From Thermus tengchongensis (GTDB taxonomy: Bacteria > Deinococcota > Deinococci > Deinococcales > Thermaceae): 45,814 nucleotides of DNA. Made by a program: the position numbers and the translations under genes. The notes below the pieces were generated by a model. That model ran no database searches. It saw only the letters and a list, made by a program, of their open reading frames with translations, and was not told the origin of the DNA. Position 1 is the stretch's first letter. The number at the start of each line of letters is the position of its first letter. The stretch is taken from the NCBI RefSeq assembly GCF_021462405.1, contig NZ_JAKEDU010000002.1, positions 365,876 to 411,689 of the forward strand. The letters are read 5' to 3'. Shown piece by piece: positions 9,389 to 18,215 of the stretch.

Positions 9389-10645
9389 TCACGCCAGGGC
9401 GGAAAGGAGGAAGCCCAGGGCCTCCCCTTGGGGAAGGCGTACCTGTTCCCCTGTGGAGAGCCGCTTCAAGGTGACCTCACCGGTCTTTAGCTCATCCTCC
9501 CCCAGGAAGCCCGCGAAGGCCGCGTTCCGCTTCAGGGCTTCCTCCACCCCCTTGCCGGGCTTCTTGGGGCTGAGGGCGTACTCCGCCCGGATGCGGGGCC
9601 TTAAGACCTCGGCCAGATAGAAGGTTTCGGCCACCGCTTCCTCCGTGAGGGGGATCAGGTAGACGTCGGGTCCTTTCTCCTCGGGAAGGCCGAATCCCTC
9701 CGCCTCCAGGGCCAGGGCCACCCGCTCCACCCCGAAGGCGAACCCCACCCCGGGCACCCTCGGCCCCCCCAGGAGCTCAGAAAGCCCGTCGTACCTTCCC
9801 CCGCCCCCCAAGGCGCTCTGCGCCCCGATCTCCGCATGGTGCACCTCGAAGGCGGTGCGCACGTAGTAGTCCAGGCCCCGCACCAGGGTTGGGTCCAGCT
9901 CATAGGGCACGGCGAGCCTTTCCAGATGGCGCTCCACCGCCTTGAGGTGGGCCCGGGCTTCCTCCCCCAGGAAGTCCAGCATGGGCCGGATGCGGAGCTC
10001 CTTGAGGAGGGCCTGGTCTTGCTCGCTCTTGGAGTCCAGGATGCGCATGGGGTTGAGCTCCAGGCGCTCCTGGGAATCCTGGGAAAGGGCCTCCCGGTGG
10101 GGGGAGAGGACCTCCCGTAGATAGGCGTTGTAGCGGGCCCGGTCCTCGGGGTCCCCCACGGAGGAGAGCTTGACGGTGAGGCGCCTCAGGCCGAGCTCCC
10201 GCAGGCAGTCGTGGAGCAAGGCCACGGCTTCCGCGTCCAGGATGGGGCTTTCCGAGCCCAGGGCCTCGTAGTTCACCTGGTGGAACTGGCGGTAGCGCCC
10301 CTTTTGGGGGCGCTCCGCCCGGAACATGGGACCGGCCATCCAGAGCCTCACGGGCTGGGGCCAGACCTTCATCCCGTGTTCCAGATAGGCCCGCACCATG
10401 GCGGCGGTGCCCTCGGGGCGCAGGGTGAGGGAACGCCCACCCCGGTCCTGAAAGGTGAACATCTCCTTCCTGACGATGTCAGTGGAGATCCCCACCCCCT
10501 TCTCGAAGACCTGGGTTTCCTCAAACACCGGGGTGATGAGTTCCAGGGCCCCCGCCGCCTCCAGCACCCGGCGGGCGGTGGCCACGATGTGCTGGTGGAG
10601 CCTCAGCTCTTTGCCGAAGAGATCCTTGGTGCCGCGCACGGCCAT
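9389..10645 (-). CDS. hisS: Histidyl-tRNA synthetase
   Basis: Charges tRNA-His. 418 residues, the normal length. The N-terminus [19 protein letters not shown] is typical, class II motif 2 is [20 protein letters not shown], and the HisRS-specific blocks [14 protein letters not shown] and [11 protein letters not shown] are present. The last 90 residues form the anticodon-binding domain. It is the first gene of the minus-strand synthetase run. The ATG follows GAAGGGG, and TAAAGT about 10 nt further up is a possible -10. Confidence 0.95.
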   Translation of the reverse strand: MAVRGTKDLFGKELRLHQHIVATARRVLEAAGALELITPVFEETQVFEKGVGISTDIVRKEMFTFQDRGGRSLTLRPEGTAAMVRAYLEHGMKVWPQPVRLWMAGPMFRAERPQKGRYRQFHQVNYEALGSESPILDAEAVALLHDCLRELGLRRLTVKLSSVGDPEDRARYNAYLREVLSPHREALSQDSQERLELNPMRILDSKSEQDQALLKELRIRPMLDFLGEEARAHLKAVERHLERLAVPYELDPTLVRGLDYYVRTAFEVHHAEIGAQSALGGGGRYDGLSELLGGPRVPGVGFAFGVERVALALEAEGFGLPEEKGPDVYLIPLTEEAVAETFYLAEVLRPRIRAEYALSPKKPGKGVEEALKRNAAFAGFLGEDELKTGEVTLKRLSTGEQVRLPQGEALGFLLSALA

Positions 10646-10650
10646 ACCCC

Positions 10651-10680
10651 TTCACTTTACCCGAGAGGGGGGGCTATACT
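10651..10680 (+). promoter_or_regulatory. Promoter for a leaderless small membrane protein gene
   Basis: TTCACT (10651-10656), 18 nt, then TATACT (10675-10680). The ATG at 10687 is 6 nt after the -10, so the transcript should begin at or next to the start codon. It overlaps the region upstream of divergent hisS. Confidence 0.6.
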
Positions 10681-10686
10681 TTAGCC

Positions 10687-11031
10687 ATGCCCTTTAGGGG
10701 TTCCGTGCGGGGGTTTCTGGTCTTCCTCTACCTCCTCCTCACCCTCACCGCCTCCACCGGGGTGGCCCTGCAGATGTACCTCATGCAGGTGCAAAACCCC
10801 GGCCTCCGGACGGATCTCTGCCAGGCTCCTGGGGAGGAGAGGGAGGTGGACCACTCCCTCTTCTGCGGCCTGCAGGTGGCCCCTGGCCTGCCCCCTATAG
10901 AGGAGGTGTCCCCTCCCACTCTGCTACAGGTATTGCGGGCCAGGGTGGCGGCAGAGCCGGGTTATCCTGAACCCCCAGCAAGGGCTTTTTCTCCTCGCTC
11001 TCCTCCTTTTGCCCAGAGGGTTTTCGCTTAG
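10687..11031 (+). CDS. Small membrane-anchored protein of unknown function
   Basis: 114 residues. Residues 9-30 form one hydrophobic segment, either a signal anchor or an uncleaved signal peptide, followed by a short domain with two Cys (LCQAPG and LFCGLQ) and a Pro-rich tail. The size, the single N-terminal helix and the Cys-plus-Pro pattern recall DUF2946-type proteins, but the likeness is weak. The gene appears leaderless. It is followed 36 nt later by the LuxR-like gene. Confidence 0.55.
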   Translation: MPFRGSVRGFLVFLYLLLTLTASTGVALQMYLMQVQNPGLRTDLCQAPGEEREVDHSLFCGLQVAPGLPPIEEVSPPTLLQVLRARVAAEPGYPEPPARAFSPRSPPFAQRVFA

Positions 11032-11067
11032 GTAAGGCGAAAGGTCTCTGGGCAGAAGGAGGAAGCC

Positions 11068-11697
11068 TTGGAAGTGGTGGTGTATACGGACAGCTTGAAC
11101 GTTTACGCCCAGGTTCATAGGGCGTTGAGCAGGGCGGGTTGGAAGGTTTACTGGAAAGAGGGCCAGGGCCTAGCCCTGGCAGGGTTGGATTGGCTGGAGA
11201 AGGGGGAAGTTCTGGTCTGGACCACTCCCTGGGGGCTTAGGGCCTATGACCCGAAGGGCACCGTCTTCCTCACCCGTCGGGATGATCCCAAGACCCTGGC
11301 CTTGGGCCTCGAGGCGCGGGCCCTTTCCCTGTACCAAGGGCGGGTGGGCCTTAGGCTTCTCCCGGGGGAGCAGGCGGTGTTGCTGGCAGCGGGTTGGGGG
11401 GTTCCCCTGAAGGCGGGGCCTATGGCCCGGGCTCTCGGGCTTCCCCGGGACCGGGTCCGGTTTTTTCTGAAGAGCGTGGTCAATAAGTTTGGCCTGGGGG
11501 AGGAGGACCTAGTCCGCCTCGCCCGGCATCAGGTGCAGGTAATGGGGTTTAAGGACCACCTGAAGCCTCTGCCCGGGGCGCAGGTTCAGCCGGGCCTGGA
11601 CGTGCCTGGGAAGCAGGATCTGCAATCGGATGGATCCCTGGAACACGCCCCGGTAGGCGAGGCCTTCCGGGTGAAGGCTTACCAGCACGCCCTCTAG
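11068..11697 (+). CDS. LuxR-type HTH protein with pseudo-receiver domain, running antisense into modC
   Basis: TTG start with a strong ribosome site (AGAAGGAGG, 6 nt before). Residues 1-85 resemble a response-regulator alpha/beta fold without a phospho-acceptor Asp in the usual place. Residues about 92-148 match a GerE/LuxR helix-turn-helix (EQAVLLAAGWGVPLKAGPMA, then RVRFFLKSVVNKFGLGEEDL). The remaining 60 residues lie antisense to the 3' end of modC and look like a shadow of it, so the ancestral protein probably ended near residue 150. A DNA-binding regulator next to modABC suggests control of molybdate uptake, but that is inference. Confidence 0.65.
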   Translation: MEVVVYTDSLNVYAQVHRALSRAGWKVYWKEGQGLALAGLDWLEKGEVLVWTTPWGLRAYDPKGTVFLTRRDDPKTLALGLEARALSLYQGRVGLRLLPGEQAVLLAAGWGVPLKAGPMARALGLPRDRVRFFLKSVVNKFGLGEEDLVRLARHQVQVMGFKDHLKPLPGAQVQPGLDVPGKQDLQSDGSLEHAPVGEAFRVKAYQHAL

Positions 11698-12510
11698 GAT
11701 GTTTTCCGGGGGAGGAGGCCGGTCCTGGCGCACCACGATCACCTCCTCCGCCCGGATGCCCACCCAGGCCATCTCCCCGGGCTGGGCCCAAGGGGGTAAG
11801 GGAAGGCGGAGGTGGACCCCCTGGATCTCCACCCCCCCAGGGGCAACGCGGGCGGGGAGGAGGTTTTCGTACCCCAGGAGCCTGGCCACTAGGAGCTGCT
11901 TGGGTGCGGAGTACACCTCCTCGGGTGGGCCCTCCTGCAGGATCCTTCCCGGACCCATCACCACAAGCCAGTCCGCCATCCGGGCCAGGGTGGGGTCGTG
12001 GCTCACCGCCAGGGTGGGGATGCCTTCCCGGCGGATGAGGTCCACCAGTTCCCCCAGAACCTGGTCCTTGGTAAGGGGGTCCAGGGCGCTGGTGGGTTCG
12101 TCCAGAAGGAGAATCTCCGGGTTCCTGGCCAAAGCCCGGGCGAGGGCTACCCGCTGCTTCTGGCCGCCGGAAAGCTGGCTCGGGCGCTTGTGGGCGTGCT
12201 CCTCAAGGCCAACCCGTTCCAAGAAGGCCAGGGCCCTAGCCTTGCGGTTTCCTCCCGCCAGGGGAAAGGCTACGTTTTCCCAAGCGGTCATGTGGGGGAA
12301 GAGGGCCAGGTCCTGAGGCAGGTAGCCCACGGGCCGTCTTTCGGGGGGAAGGCCTCCATAGGGCCTGCCCTCGGCGGGCACCAGGCCCGCCAGGGCCTTG
12401 AGAAGCGTGGTCTTGCCCACGCCGCTTTCCCCTAGGAGCACGGTGAACCCCTGGATGTGGAAGCGGGCCTCGAGGGCCACCGGCCGCCTTATCCGGTAGT
12501 GGACTTCCAT
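11509..12510 (-). CDS. modC: Molybdate ABC transporter ATP-binding protein
   Basis: The ATPase that powers molybdate (possibly also tungstate) import. 333 residues: Walker A GESGVGKTT with Lys33, Q-loop GYLPQDLALFP, signature LSGGQKQR, Walker B ILLLDEP, H-loop AVSHD. The C-terminal 90 residues form the regulatory TOBE/MOP domain typical of ModC, CysA and related importers. It overlaps modB by 22 nt. The substrate follows from the linked modA and modB. The convergent LuxR-like frame overlaps its 3' end by 189 nt. Confidence 0.9.
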   Translation of the reverse strand: MEVHYRIRRPVALEARFHIQGFTVLLGESGVGKTTLLKALAGLVPAEGRPYGGLPPERRPVGYLPQDLALFPHMTAWENVAFPLAGGNRKARALAFLERVGLEEHAHKRPSQLSGGQKQRVALARALARNPEILLLDEPTSALDPLTKDQVLGELVDLIRREGIPTLAVSHDPTLARMADWLVVMGPGRILQEGPPEEVYSAPKQLLVARLLGYENLLPARVAPGGVEIQGVHLRLPLPPWAQPGEMAWVGIRAEEVIVVRQDRPPPPENILEGVLVSLHPEGLAYRGVFQGSIRLQILLPRHVQARLNLRPGQRLQVVLKPHYLHLMPGEAD

Positions 12511-13166
12511 GCACGTCCCCTTGCTTCCAAGAGGCGAACCGCCACCAGCACCCCTAGGCTGAGAAGGAGGAGGACCGCCGAAGCCTCGGCGGCCTCCCGA
12601 AAGCGGAGGGCCTGGACCAAGTCGTAGAGGTAGATGCTCACCATCTGCGTCTTCCCGGGAATGGAACCCCCCACCATGAGCACCACCCCGAACTCCCCCA
12701 GGGTGTGGGCGAAGGCCAGGAGGGTGCCGGAGAGGAGGCCGGGCCAGGTGAGGGGCAGGACCACCTTCAGCCAGATCTTGCCCCTGGGTACCCCCAGGGT
12801 CCTCGCCACCTCCAGGAGGTTCCGGTCCAGGGCCAGGAAGGCTTCCCGGTAGGCGGTGAGGGCGAAGGGGAGGCTGAAGAGGACGCTGGCAAAGACCAGC
12901 CCCTCAAAGCTAAAGGCCCAAGAGAGGCCGGTGAGCTTCCGCCAAGGCCCTTCGGGCCCTAGGAAGAGGAGGATGTAGAACCCCAAGACCGTGGGGGGCA
13001 GGACCAGAGGGAGGAGGAAGATGGCTTCCAGAAGGGCTTTCCCTGGAAATGAGCGGAAGGCCAGCCACCAGGCCAGGGGCACCCCGGTCAGAAGGAGGAC
13101 GAAGGAAGCCGTCAGGGCCACCTCTAGGGAAAGGGTGAGGGCGGTCCAAAAGGGAGGTTCCAGCAT
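12489..13166 (-). CDS. modB: Molybdate ABC transporter permease
   Basis: 225-residue inner-membrane channel subunit with five or six hydrophobic segments. The block LLPLVLPPTVLGFYILL is characteristic of ModB. The EAA loop that contacts ModC is EVARTLGVPRGKIWLKVVLP, followed by FAHTLGEFGVVLMVGG. The start is immediately downstream of the modA stop (zero gap), so translation is likely coupled. Length is normal for the family. Confidence 0.92.
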   Translation of the reverse strand: MLEPPFWTALTLSLEVALTASFVLLLTGVPLAWWLAFRSFPGKALLEAIFLLPLVLPPTVLGFYILLFLGPEGPWRKLTGLSWAFSFEGLVFASVLFSLPFALTAYREAFLALDRNLLEVARTLGVPRGKIWLKVVLPLTWPGLLSGTLLAFAHTLGEFGVVLMVGGSIPGKTQMVSIYLYDLVQALRFREAAEASAVLLLLSLGVLVAVRLLEARGRAWKSTTG

Positions 13167-14045
13167 CTACTCTCCCGGAAGCACAAAGCCGTAGCGTTTG
13201 AGAATGGCCCGGCCCTCGGGGCTTCCCACGAAGCGGTGGAAGGCCAGGACCTCGGGCCGGGCCCGGCCCTTGAGGACCACGTAGTTTTGCTCCAGGAGGA
13301 GGTGGCTTCCCAAGGGGGCTACCCAGTAGACCCCAGGGCGGGAGAGGCTTTCGTGGACGACCAGGGGCAGGGCCAGGATGCCCGCCTGGGTAGCGGTCAG
13401 GGCCAGCTGGGCCGTCTGGGAGATGTTTTCCCCGTAGACGAACTCAAAGCGGGGTTTGCCCCGCCGGAGGGGCTCCGTGTCCCAGTAGGCTTCTACTCCC
13501 TGGGTCAGGCTTTCCCAGGGGATTTCCGCCCAGGCGAGCTGAGCAAAGGGCTTGCTGAGCTTGGGAATGGGGGCGTCGGGCCGCCTTTTGATGAGGCCGT
13601 AGCGCTCCAAAAGGGTGACGGCGGCCCGGCCATAGGGGGCGTGGACGGGGTTGGCGATGGCCAGTCGGGTGATGCGGGGGTCCTTCAGGGCCTCCGGCCC
13701 GGGGGTGAGCCCCAGCTTCCGGTCCAGCCAGATGGCCATGCGCCCGATGGCGTAGGGCTTGCGGGTGCCCCGCTCGGTAAGCCCCTTTTCCTCTAGGAGC
13801 TTGGGGTAGATGCTCTCGGCGGAGAAGTAGAGGTCCGCCTCGAGGCCCTGGGTGAGCTGGGTGTAAAGCTTGCCCGAGGAGCCGAAGATGAGGGACACCT
13901 TGATCCCCGGGTTCTTGGCCTCAAACATCTGGGCCACCTCGCCGAGGGCGTACTGCAGGTCGGCGGCGGCCACCACCCGCACTTGGGCCTCTCCCAGGGC
14001 CACGCCGAGACTCAAGAGCCAGATGCTCCAAAGGACGGGTTTCAT
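13167..14045 (-). CDS. modA: Molybdate-binding periplasmic protein
   Basis: 292 residues. A Sec signal peptide (about 1-20) precedes RVVAAADLQYALGEVAQMFE, the ModA opening in which early small and polar residues bind the oxyanion; IFGSSGKLYTQLTQGLEADL follows. I chose the ATG at 14045 because it has an AGGAGG ribosome site 5 nt upstream and a signal peptide directly after it, rather than the longer frame beginning at 14105. First gene of modABC. No Cys follows the signal peptide, so it is not obviously a lipoprotein. Confidence 0.9.
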   Translation of the reverse strand: MKPVLWSIWLLSLGVALGEAQVRVVAAADLQYALGEVAQMFEAKNPGIKVSLIFGSSGKLYTQLTQGLEADLYFSAESIYPKLLEEKGLTERGTRKPYAIGRMAIWLDRKLGLTPGPEALKDPRITRLAIANPVHAPYGRAAVTLLERYGLIKRRPDAPIPKLSKPFAQLAWAEIPWESLTQGVEAYWDTEPLRRGKPRFEFVYGENISQTAQLALTATQAGILALPLVVHESLSRPGVYWVAPLGSHLLLEQNYVVLKGRARPEVLAFHRFVGSPEGRAILKRYGFVLPGE

Positions 14046-14199
14046 GCGTACCTCCTTTGCGACCACGGCAGGCGGCAGGGTTGCCCCCGCCACCCCGGGG
14101 CCCAAGGCCCGGCCCGGAAGGCCCAGGGGGTCTATCCGGGCTCGGAGGCTACGGGGATGCTAACCCTCGGGCTTATCCCCTGTCAACGAAGGCCACGGG

Positions 14200-14230
14200 C
14201 TTGCATAAGTTTGCAAGGGTGCTGTATCCT
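14200..14230 (+). promoter_or_regulatory. argF promoter overlapped by an 18-bp palindrome
   Basis: TTGCAT (14201-14206), an 18-nt spacer and TATCCT (14225-14230) form a promoter; the ATG of argF is 9 nt after the -10, so the message is probably leaderless. CTTGCA-TAAGTT-TGCAAG (14200-14217) is a perfect 6+6 palindrome that covers the -35, an obvious place for a repressor. It does not match the textbook ArgR box well, so the protein that binds it is unknown. Confidence 0.6.
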
Positions 14231-14239
14231 ATAAGCCTC

Positions 14240-15145
14240 ATGGTGGGAGACGCCCTCACCCGGCCCAAGGATCTTTTGGACTTCTCGGCCTACGGTCGCC
14301 AGGAGATCGAGGCGCTTTTGACCTTGGCGGAGAGGCTAAAGAGGGAGCGCTACCGCGGGGAGGAACTTAAGGGAAAGGTCCTGGCCCTTCTCTTTGAGAA
14401 GCCCTCCTTGCGCACCCGCACCACCCTCGAGGTGGCCATGCTTCACCTGGGAGGGCATGCCGTTTACCTGGACCAGAAACAGGTGGGCATCGGCGAGCGG
14501 GAGCCCGTGAGGGACATAGCCAAGAACCTGGAGCGCTTCGTGGAGGGGATCGCCGCCCGGGTCTACCGGCACGGGACCGTGGAGGAACTCGCCCGCTACG
14601 CCCGCATCCCGGTGATCAATGCCCTTTCCGACCGGGCCCACCCCTTGCAAGCCCTGGCGGACCTCCTCACCCTGAAGGAGGTTTTCGGAGGTTGGGAGGG
14701 CCTCGAGGTGGCCTGGGTGGGGGATGGCAACAACGTGTTGAACTCCCTTCTTGAGGTGGCTCCCCTGGTGGGCCTTAGGATGCGGGTGGCCACGCCAAGG
14801 GGGTATGAGCCGGATCCTGGCCTTTTGCAGAAAGCTGGAGCTTTCTTTACCCATGATCCCAAGGAGGCTGCCTTGGGAGCCCATGTCCTTTACACCGACG
14901 TCTGGACCAGCATGGGCCAGGAAGCGGAGCGGGAAAGGCGGCTCATGGATTTCAATGGGTTCCAGGTCAACGGGGAGCTTTTGCAACTGCTACGGCCCCA
15001 GGGCATTTTTCTCCACTGCCTTCCGGCCCACTATGGTGAGGAAACCACCGAGGAGGCGGTGTACGGGCCTCGGAGCCGGGTCTTTGACCAGGCGGAAAAC
15101 CGTCTCCACACCGCTAAGGCCGTCCTCCTGCGCTTGCTAAGCTAG
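14240..15145 (+). CDS. argF: Ornithine carbamoyltransferase
   Basis: Makes citrulline from ornithine and carbamoyl phosphate, the sixth arginine-biosynthesis step. 301 residues. The carbamoyl-phosphate loop is SLRTRTTLEV, the second binding motif is HPLQALADLLTL, and the ornithine-side motif is HCLPAHYGEE. The start at 14240 (MVGDALTRPKDLLDF) fits family length; the frame extends upstream but through the promoter region. It leads an operon with the Uma2-like gene, argC and argJ. Confidence 0.95.
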   Translation: MVGDALTRPKDLLDFSAYGRQEIEALLTLAERLKRERYRGEELKGKVLALLFEKPSLRTRTTLEVAMLHLGGHAVYLDQKQVGIGEREPVRDIAKNLERFVEGIAARVYRHGTVEELARYARIPVINALSDRAHPLQALADLLTLKEVFGGWEGLEVAWVGDGNNVLNSLLEVAPLVGLRMRVATPRGYEPDPGLLQKAGAFFTHDPKEAALGAHVLYTDVWTSMGQEAERERRLMDFNGFQVNGELLQLLRPQGIFLHCLPAHYGEETTEEAVYGPRSRVFDQAENRLHTAKAVLLRLLS

Positions 15146-15149
15146 GGGT

Positions 15150-15668
15150 ATGGTCCGGCCTTACCGCTTCTCCCTCGAGGAGTTTCTACGGTTGCCCCTG
15201 CCCGAGCGGGGTGTGGAGCTTTTGAGGGGGGAGATCTACCAGATGGCACCCATAGGCCCTCGGCATGCGTACATGGTCAACCGGCTCAACCGGCTCTTGG
15301 TGCAAACCTTCCCCCAAGCTTTGGTACAGCCCCAAGGTCCTTTGGCTTTGGGTGAGGATACCTATCTAGAGCCCGACCTGCTTCTGCTTCGGCCTAAGGA
15401 CTATGGAGGAGCCTTGCCTGAGCCGGGGGATGTGTTGCTTTTGGTGGAGGTGGCTGAGGCCAGCTTGGCCTATGACCTGGAGAAGAAACTGCCTCTTTAT
15501 GCCGAGGCAGGGATCCTCGAGGTCTGGGTGGTGGACTTGAACGCCTCTCGCCTCTTGGTCTTCCGGGGCCCTGCGGGCGACCACTACCGGGAGCAGCTTT
15601 GGCTTTCTCCTGGGGAAAAACTGGCTCCCTTGGCCTTCCCTGACATCCCTTTGGAGGTGCCGTGGTAA
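15150..15668 (+). CDS. Uma2-family (DUF820) PD-(D/E)XK nuclease-like protein
   Basis: 172 residues. The fold signature is complete: N-terminal MVRPYRFSLEEFLRLP and a PD-(D/E)XK-type core with EPDLLLL, LLLVEVAEASLAYDLEKK and an aromatic-rich LEVWVVDL strand. Uma2/DUF820 proteins are abundant in cyanobacteria and Thermus and are predicted nucleases of unknown role. It sits 4 nt after argF and overlaps argC by 7 nt, so it is translated as part of the arginine operon. Nothing in it suggests an enzymatic role in arginine synthesis. Confidence 0.85.
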   Translation: MVRPYRFSLEEFLRLPLPERGVELLRGEIYQMAPIGPRHAYMVNRLNRLLVQTFPQALVQPQGPLALGEDTYLEPDLLLLRPKDYGGALPEPGDVLLLVEVAEASLAYDLEKKLPLYAEAGILEVWVVDLNASRLLVFRGPAGDHYREQLWLSPGEKLAPLAFPDIPLEVPW

Positions 15669-16708
15669 GGGTGGGGATCATCGGGGCCTCGGGGTATGGG
15701 GGTGGGGAACTGATCCGCCTCCTCAAGGCCCACCCCGGGGTGGAGCTGGTGGGGTTTAGCAGCCGCAAGCACGAGGGGAAACCCCTTTCCGCTGCTTGGC
15801 CCCAGCTATGGGATGAGGGGCGTTTTGGCACCCTGGAGGAGGTGCTGGAACAGGCTGAGGTGATCTTTTTGGCCTTGCCCAATGGACTTGCCATGGAGCT
15901 CGCTCCCAAGGCCTTGGAGGAGGGCAAGCGGGTCATAGACCTCTCCGGGGACTTCCGGCTTCCCCCGGAGGTTTACGAGTCCTGGTACGGGATCCCGCAC
16001 AAAAGCCCAGAGCTCTACCGGGAGGCGGTCTATGGCCTTCCCGAGCTGCATCGGGGGGAGCTCGGGGGGGCGCGCCTGGTGGCCAATCCCGGGTGTTACG
16101 TGACGGCCACCACCTTGGCCCTGGCCCCTCTGGCGGCGGAAGGTGCCTTGCGAGGGGCCTTTGCGGTGGGTCTAAGCGGGGTTTCCGGGGCGGGCAGGGA
16201 AGGAGAGGGCACCTTTTTTGCCGAGGTGAACGAGAACCTTAAGCCCTACAAGGTGGGGGGTGTCCACCGCCATATACCGGAGATGGAAAGGAACCTGGGC
16301 CGCCTTTTGGCCCAGGGGCGCCCGGTGCGCACCCATGGGCCCATAGGAGAGGTGCGCCTTTCCTTTGTCCCCCACCTGGTGCCCATGACCCGGGGCATCC
16401 TGGTCACGGTGGAGGCGGTGGTGGAGGGGAACTGGGACCAAAAGGCTCTGGACGAGCTTTACCGGGACTTCTACGCCCAGGAACCTTTTGTGCGGATCAC
16501 CGACGCCTTGCCGGAGACCAAGGGTACCTATGCTTCCAACCGGGTGGATGTGAAGCCTCTTTATGAAGCTAGAACAGGGCGTGTTATGGTGTTTGCGGCC
16601 TTGGACAACCTGGTGAAGGGGATGGCGGGGCAGGCGGTGCAGAACCTGAACCTGATGCTGGGTCTGCCTGAGGAGACCGCGCTTCCCAAGGAGGGCCTAT
16701 GGCCGTGA
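15662..16708 (+). CDS. argC: N-acetyl-gamma-glutamyl-phosphate reductase
   Basis: Reduces N-acetylglutamyl-phosphate to the semialdehyde with NADPH. 348 residues with a GTG start. Rossmann motif [17 protein letters not shown], catalytic Cys in [15 protein letters not shown], and the [14 protein letters not shown]-like block ([17 protein letters not shown]) that carries the conserved His. Length is normal. It overlaps both neighbours in the arginine operon. Confidence 0.95.
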   Translation: MVRVGIIGASGYGGGELIRLLKAHPGVELVGFSSRKHEGKPLSAAWPQLWDEGRFGTLEEVLEQAEVIFLALPNGLAMELAPKALEEGKRVIDLSGDFRLPPEVYESWYGIPHKSPELYREAVYGLPELHRGELGGARLVANPGCYVTATTLALAPLAAEGALRGAFAVGLSGVSGAGREGEGTFFAEVNENLKPYKVGGVHRHIPEMERNLGRLLAQGRPVRTHGPIGEVRLSFVPHLVPMTRGILVTVEAVVEGNWDQKALDELYRDFYAQEPFVRITDALPETKGTYASNRVDVKPLYEARTGRVMVFAALDNLVKGMAGQAVQNLNLMLGLPEETALPKEGLWP

Positions 16709-17844
16709 GGCTTCCCCGGGGTTTCCGCGCCGGGGCCACCCGGGCGGGCATCAAGCCTTCCGGCAAGCCTGATCTCGCCCTGTTGGTATCCGGCCTTCCC
16801 GCTTCCTGGGCCTATGTGGCCACGCAGAACCGGGCTGCAGCCCCTTCCATCCACCGGGGTAGAGCCCTCTACGTCCAGGGTGGGGCCTTGCGGGCGGTGG
16901 TGGTGAACGCGGGCAACGCCAACTGCGCCACCGGGGAGCGGGGTTTCTTGGATGATCGGCGCATGGCCGAGGCTGCGGCCCTGCGCCTGGGAGTGCCCGT
17001 GGAGGAGGTCCTGACCGCTTCCACAGGGGTTATCGGGGTTCCCCTGCCCGTGGAAAAGGTGGAGGCGGGTTTGCCCCAGATAGAACTCACCCCCTACGCC
17101 GATGCCTTTGCCGAGGCCATCCTTACCACCGACTTAGTTCCCAAGGTGGCGGAGGCCGAGGTAGGGGGGGCGAGGATCGTGGGTATCGCCAAGGGCAGCG
17201 GGATGATCCATCCCAACATGGCCACCATGCTGGCCTTTGTGGTGACGGACGCCCTCGTTTCCCAAGAGGCTTTGCGGGAAATCTGGCGGGGCATTGTGGA
17301 CCGCACCTTCAACCAGGTGACCGTGGACGGGGACACCTCCACCAATGACCTGGCCCTTCTCATGGCCAACGGGGCCCATGGGGAAGTTCCCTTGGAGCCT
17401 TTCGTGGAGGCGGTGGAGGGGGTGGCCCGGGAACTCGCCCGCCGGATTGCGCGGGACGGAGAGGGAGCCACCAAGCTCATGACGGTGCGGGTGGTGGGGG
17501 CGGCTACAGAGGAGGAGGCCAGGCGAGCGGCGAGGACCATAGCGGGAAGCGCTCTTTGGAAAAGTGCCCTTTACGGAAACGATCCCAACTGGGGCCGGAT
17601 TCTGGCGGCCTTGGGCAACTCAGGGGCCCGGTTTGATACCCTAAGGGTAAGGATCCAGGTGCAGGGGATTCCCCTTTATGCCGGGGGCGCTCTTCCCTTT
17701 GACCGGGAGGCGGCCAGCCAGGCCATGCGCCGGGAGGAGGTGGAGGTCTTGGTGGACCTGGGTGAGGGCCAGGCGGAGGGGGTGGCCTGGGGGTGCGACC
17801 TCACCGAGGGGTACGTGCGCATCAACGCGCTTTACACCACTTGA
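16699..17844 (+). CDS. argJ: Glutamate N-acetyltransferase (ArgJ)
   Basis: Transfers acetyl from N-acetylornithine to glutamate, recycling the acetyl group; some homologues also use acetyl-CoA. 381 residues. The precursor cleaves itself before the Thr in [20 protein letters not shown], and NAGNANCATG and [15 protein letters not shown] are conserved blocks. The ATG overlaps the end of argC by 10 nt. It ends the operon; the following 130 bp carry no gene that I can support, and then the transposon remnants begin. Confidence 0.95.
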   Translation: MAVRLPRGFRAGATRAGIKPSGKPDLALLVSGLPASWAYVATQNRAAAPSIHRGRALYVQGGALRAVVVNAGNANCATGERGFLDDRRMAEAAALRLGVPVEEVLTASTGVIGVPLPVEKVEAGLPQIELTPYADAFAEAILTTDLVPKVAEAEVGGARIVGIAKGSGMIHPNMATMLAFVVTDALVSQEALREIWRGIVDRTFNQVTVDGDTSTNDLALLMANGAHGEVPLEPFVEAVEGVARELARRIARDGEGATKLMTVRVVGAATEEEARRAARTIAGSALWKSALYGNDPNWGRILAALGNSGARFDTLRVRIQVQGIPLYAGGALPFDREAASQAMRREEVEVLVDLGEGQAEGVAWGCDLTEGYVRINALYTT

Positions 17845-17978
17845 GACATCCCTCTTGCGGGACAACCTCTGTTCTTGCCGGGTAAGTGAGGTTCCGCAAC
17901 CACTGGGTTGCCCAAGGGTGTCTGGGGAGAAAGAAGAAGTAGTAGCGCTCTTTTCGGATATTCACCCGTATACGCACC

Positions 17979-18215
17979 TCACGCCACCGCTTGCAACACC
18001 TGGGTGATGGGTAGACCAACCTCCCCAAGAAGCCGGGCTACCACGCTCCAGGCCATCACCCACGCCTGTACCGGCCCCATCACCCCCTTCAGCCCCCGAA
18101 CCCTCCCCACCGCTCCCACCAACCCCATCGGCCCCTTCAGCAGAGCAAAGACCATCTCCAGCTCCCACCTCTGCTCCAAAAGCCTCCGGTAAGCACCCCT
18201 GCCCCGCCGCTGCTT
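17979..18215 (-). pseudogene. DDE transposase C-terminal remnant (IS4-like)
   Basis: On the minus strand the frame reads RRGRGAYRRLLEQRWELEMV, then FALLKG and a helical tail to a stop at 17979-17981. The YxxRWxIExxF pattern is the C-terminal signature of IS4/IS5-type DDE transposases and holds their catalytic Glu. Everything upstream of about 18215 is missing and replaced by a different transposase fragment on the other strand. It is clearly a truncated remnant; the exact family is uncertain. Confidence 0.6.

Noticed and set aside
17885-17915. Small GCAACC/GGTTGC hairpin after argJ
   Set aside because: Only six base pairs and no T-run, so not convincing as a terminator.
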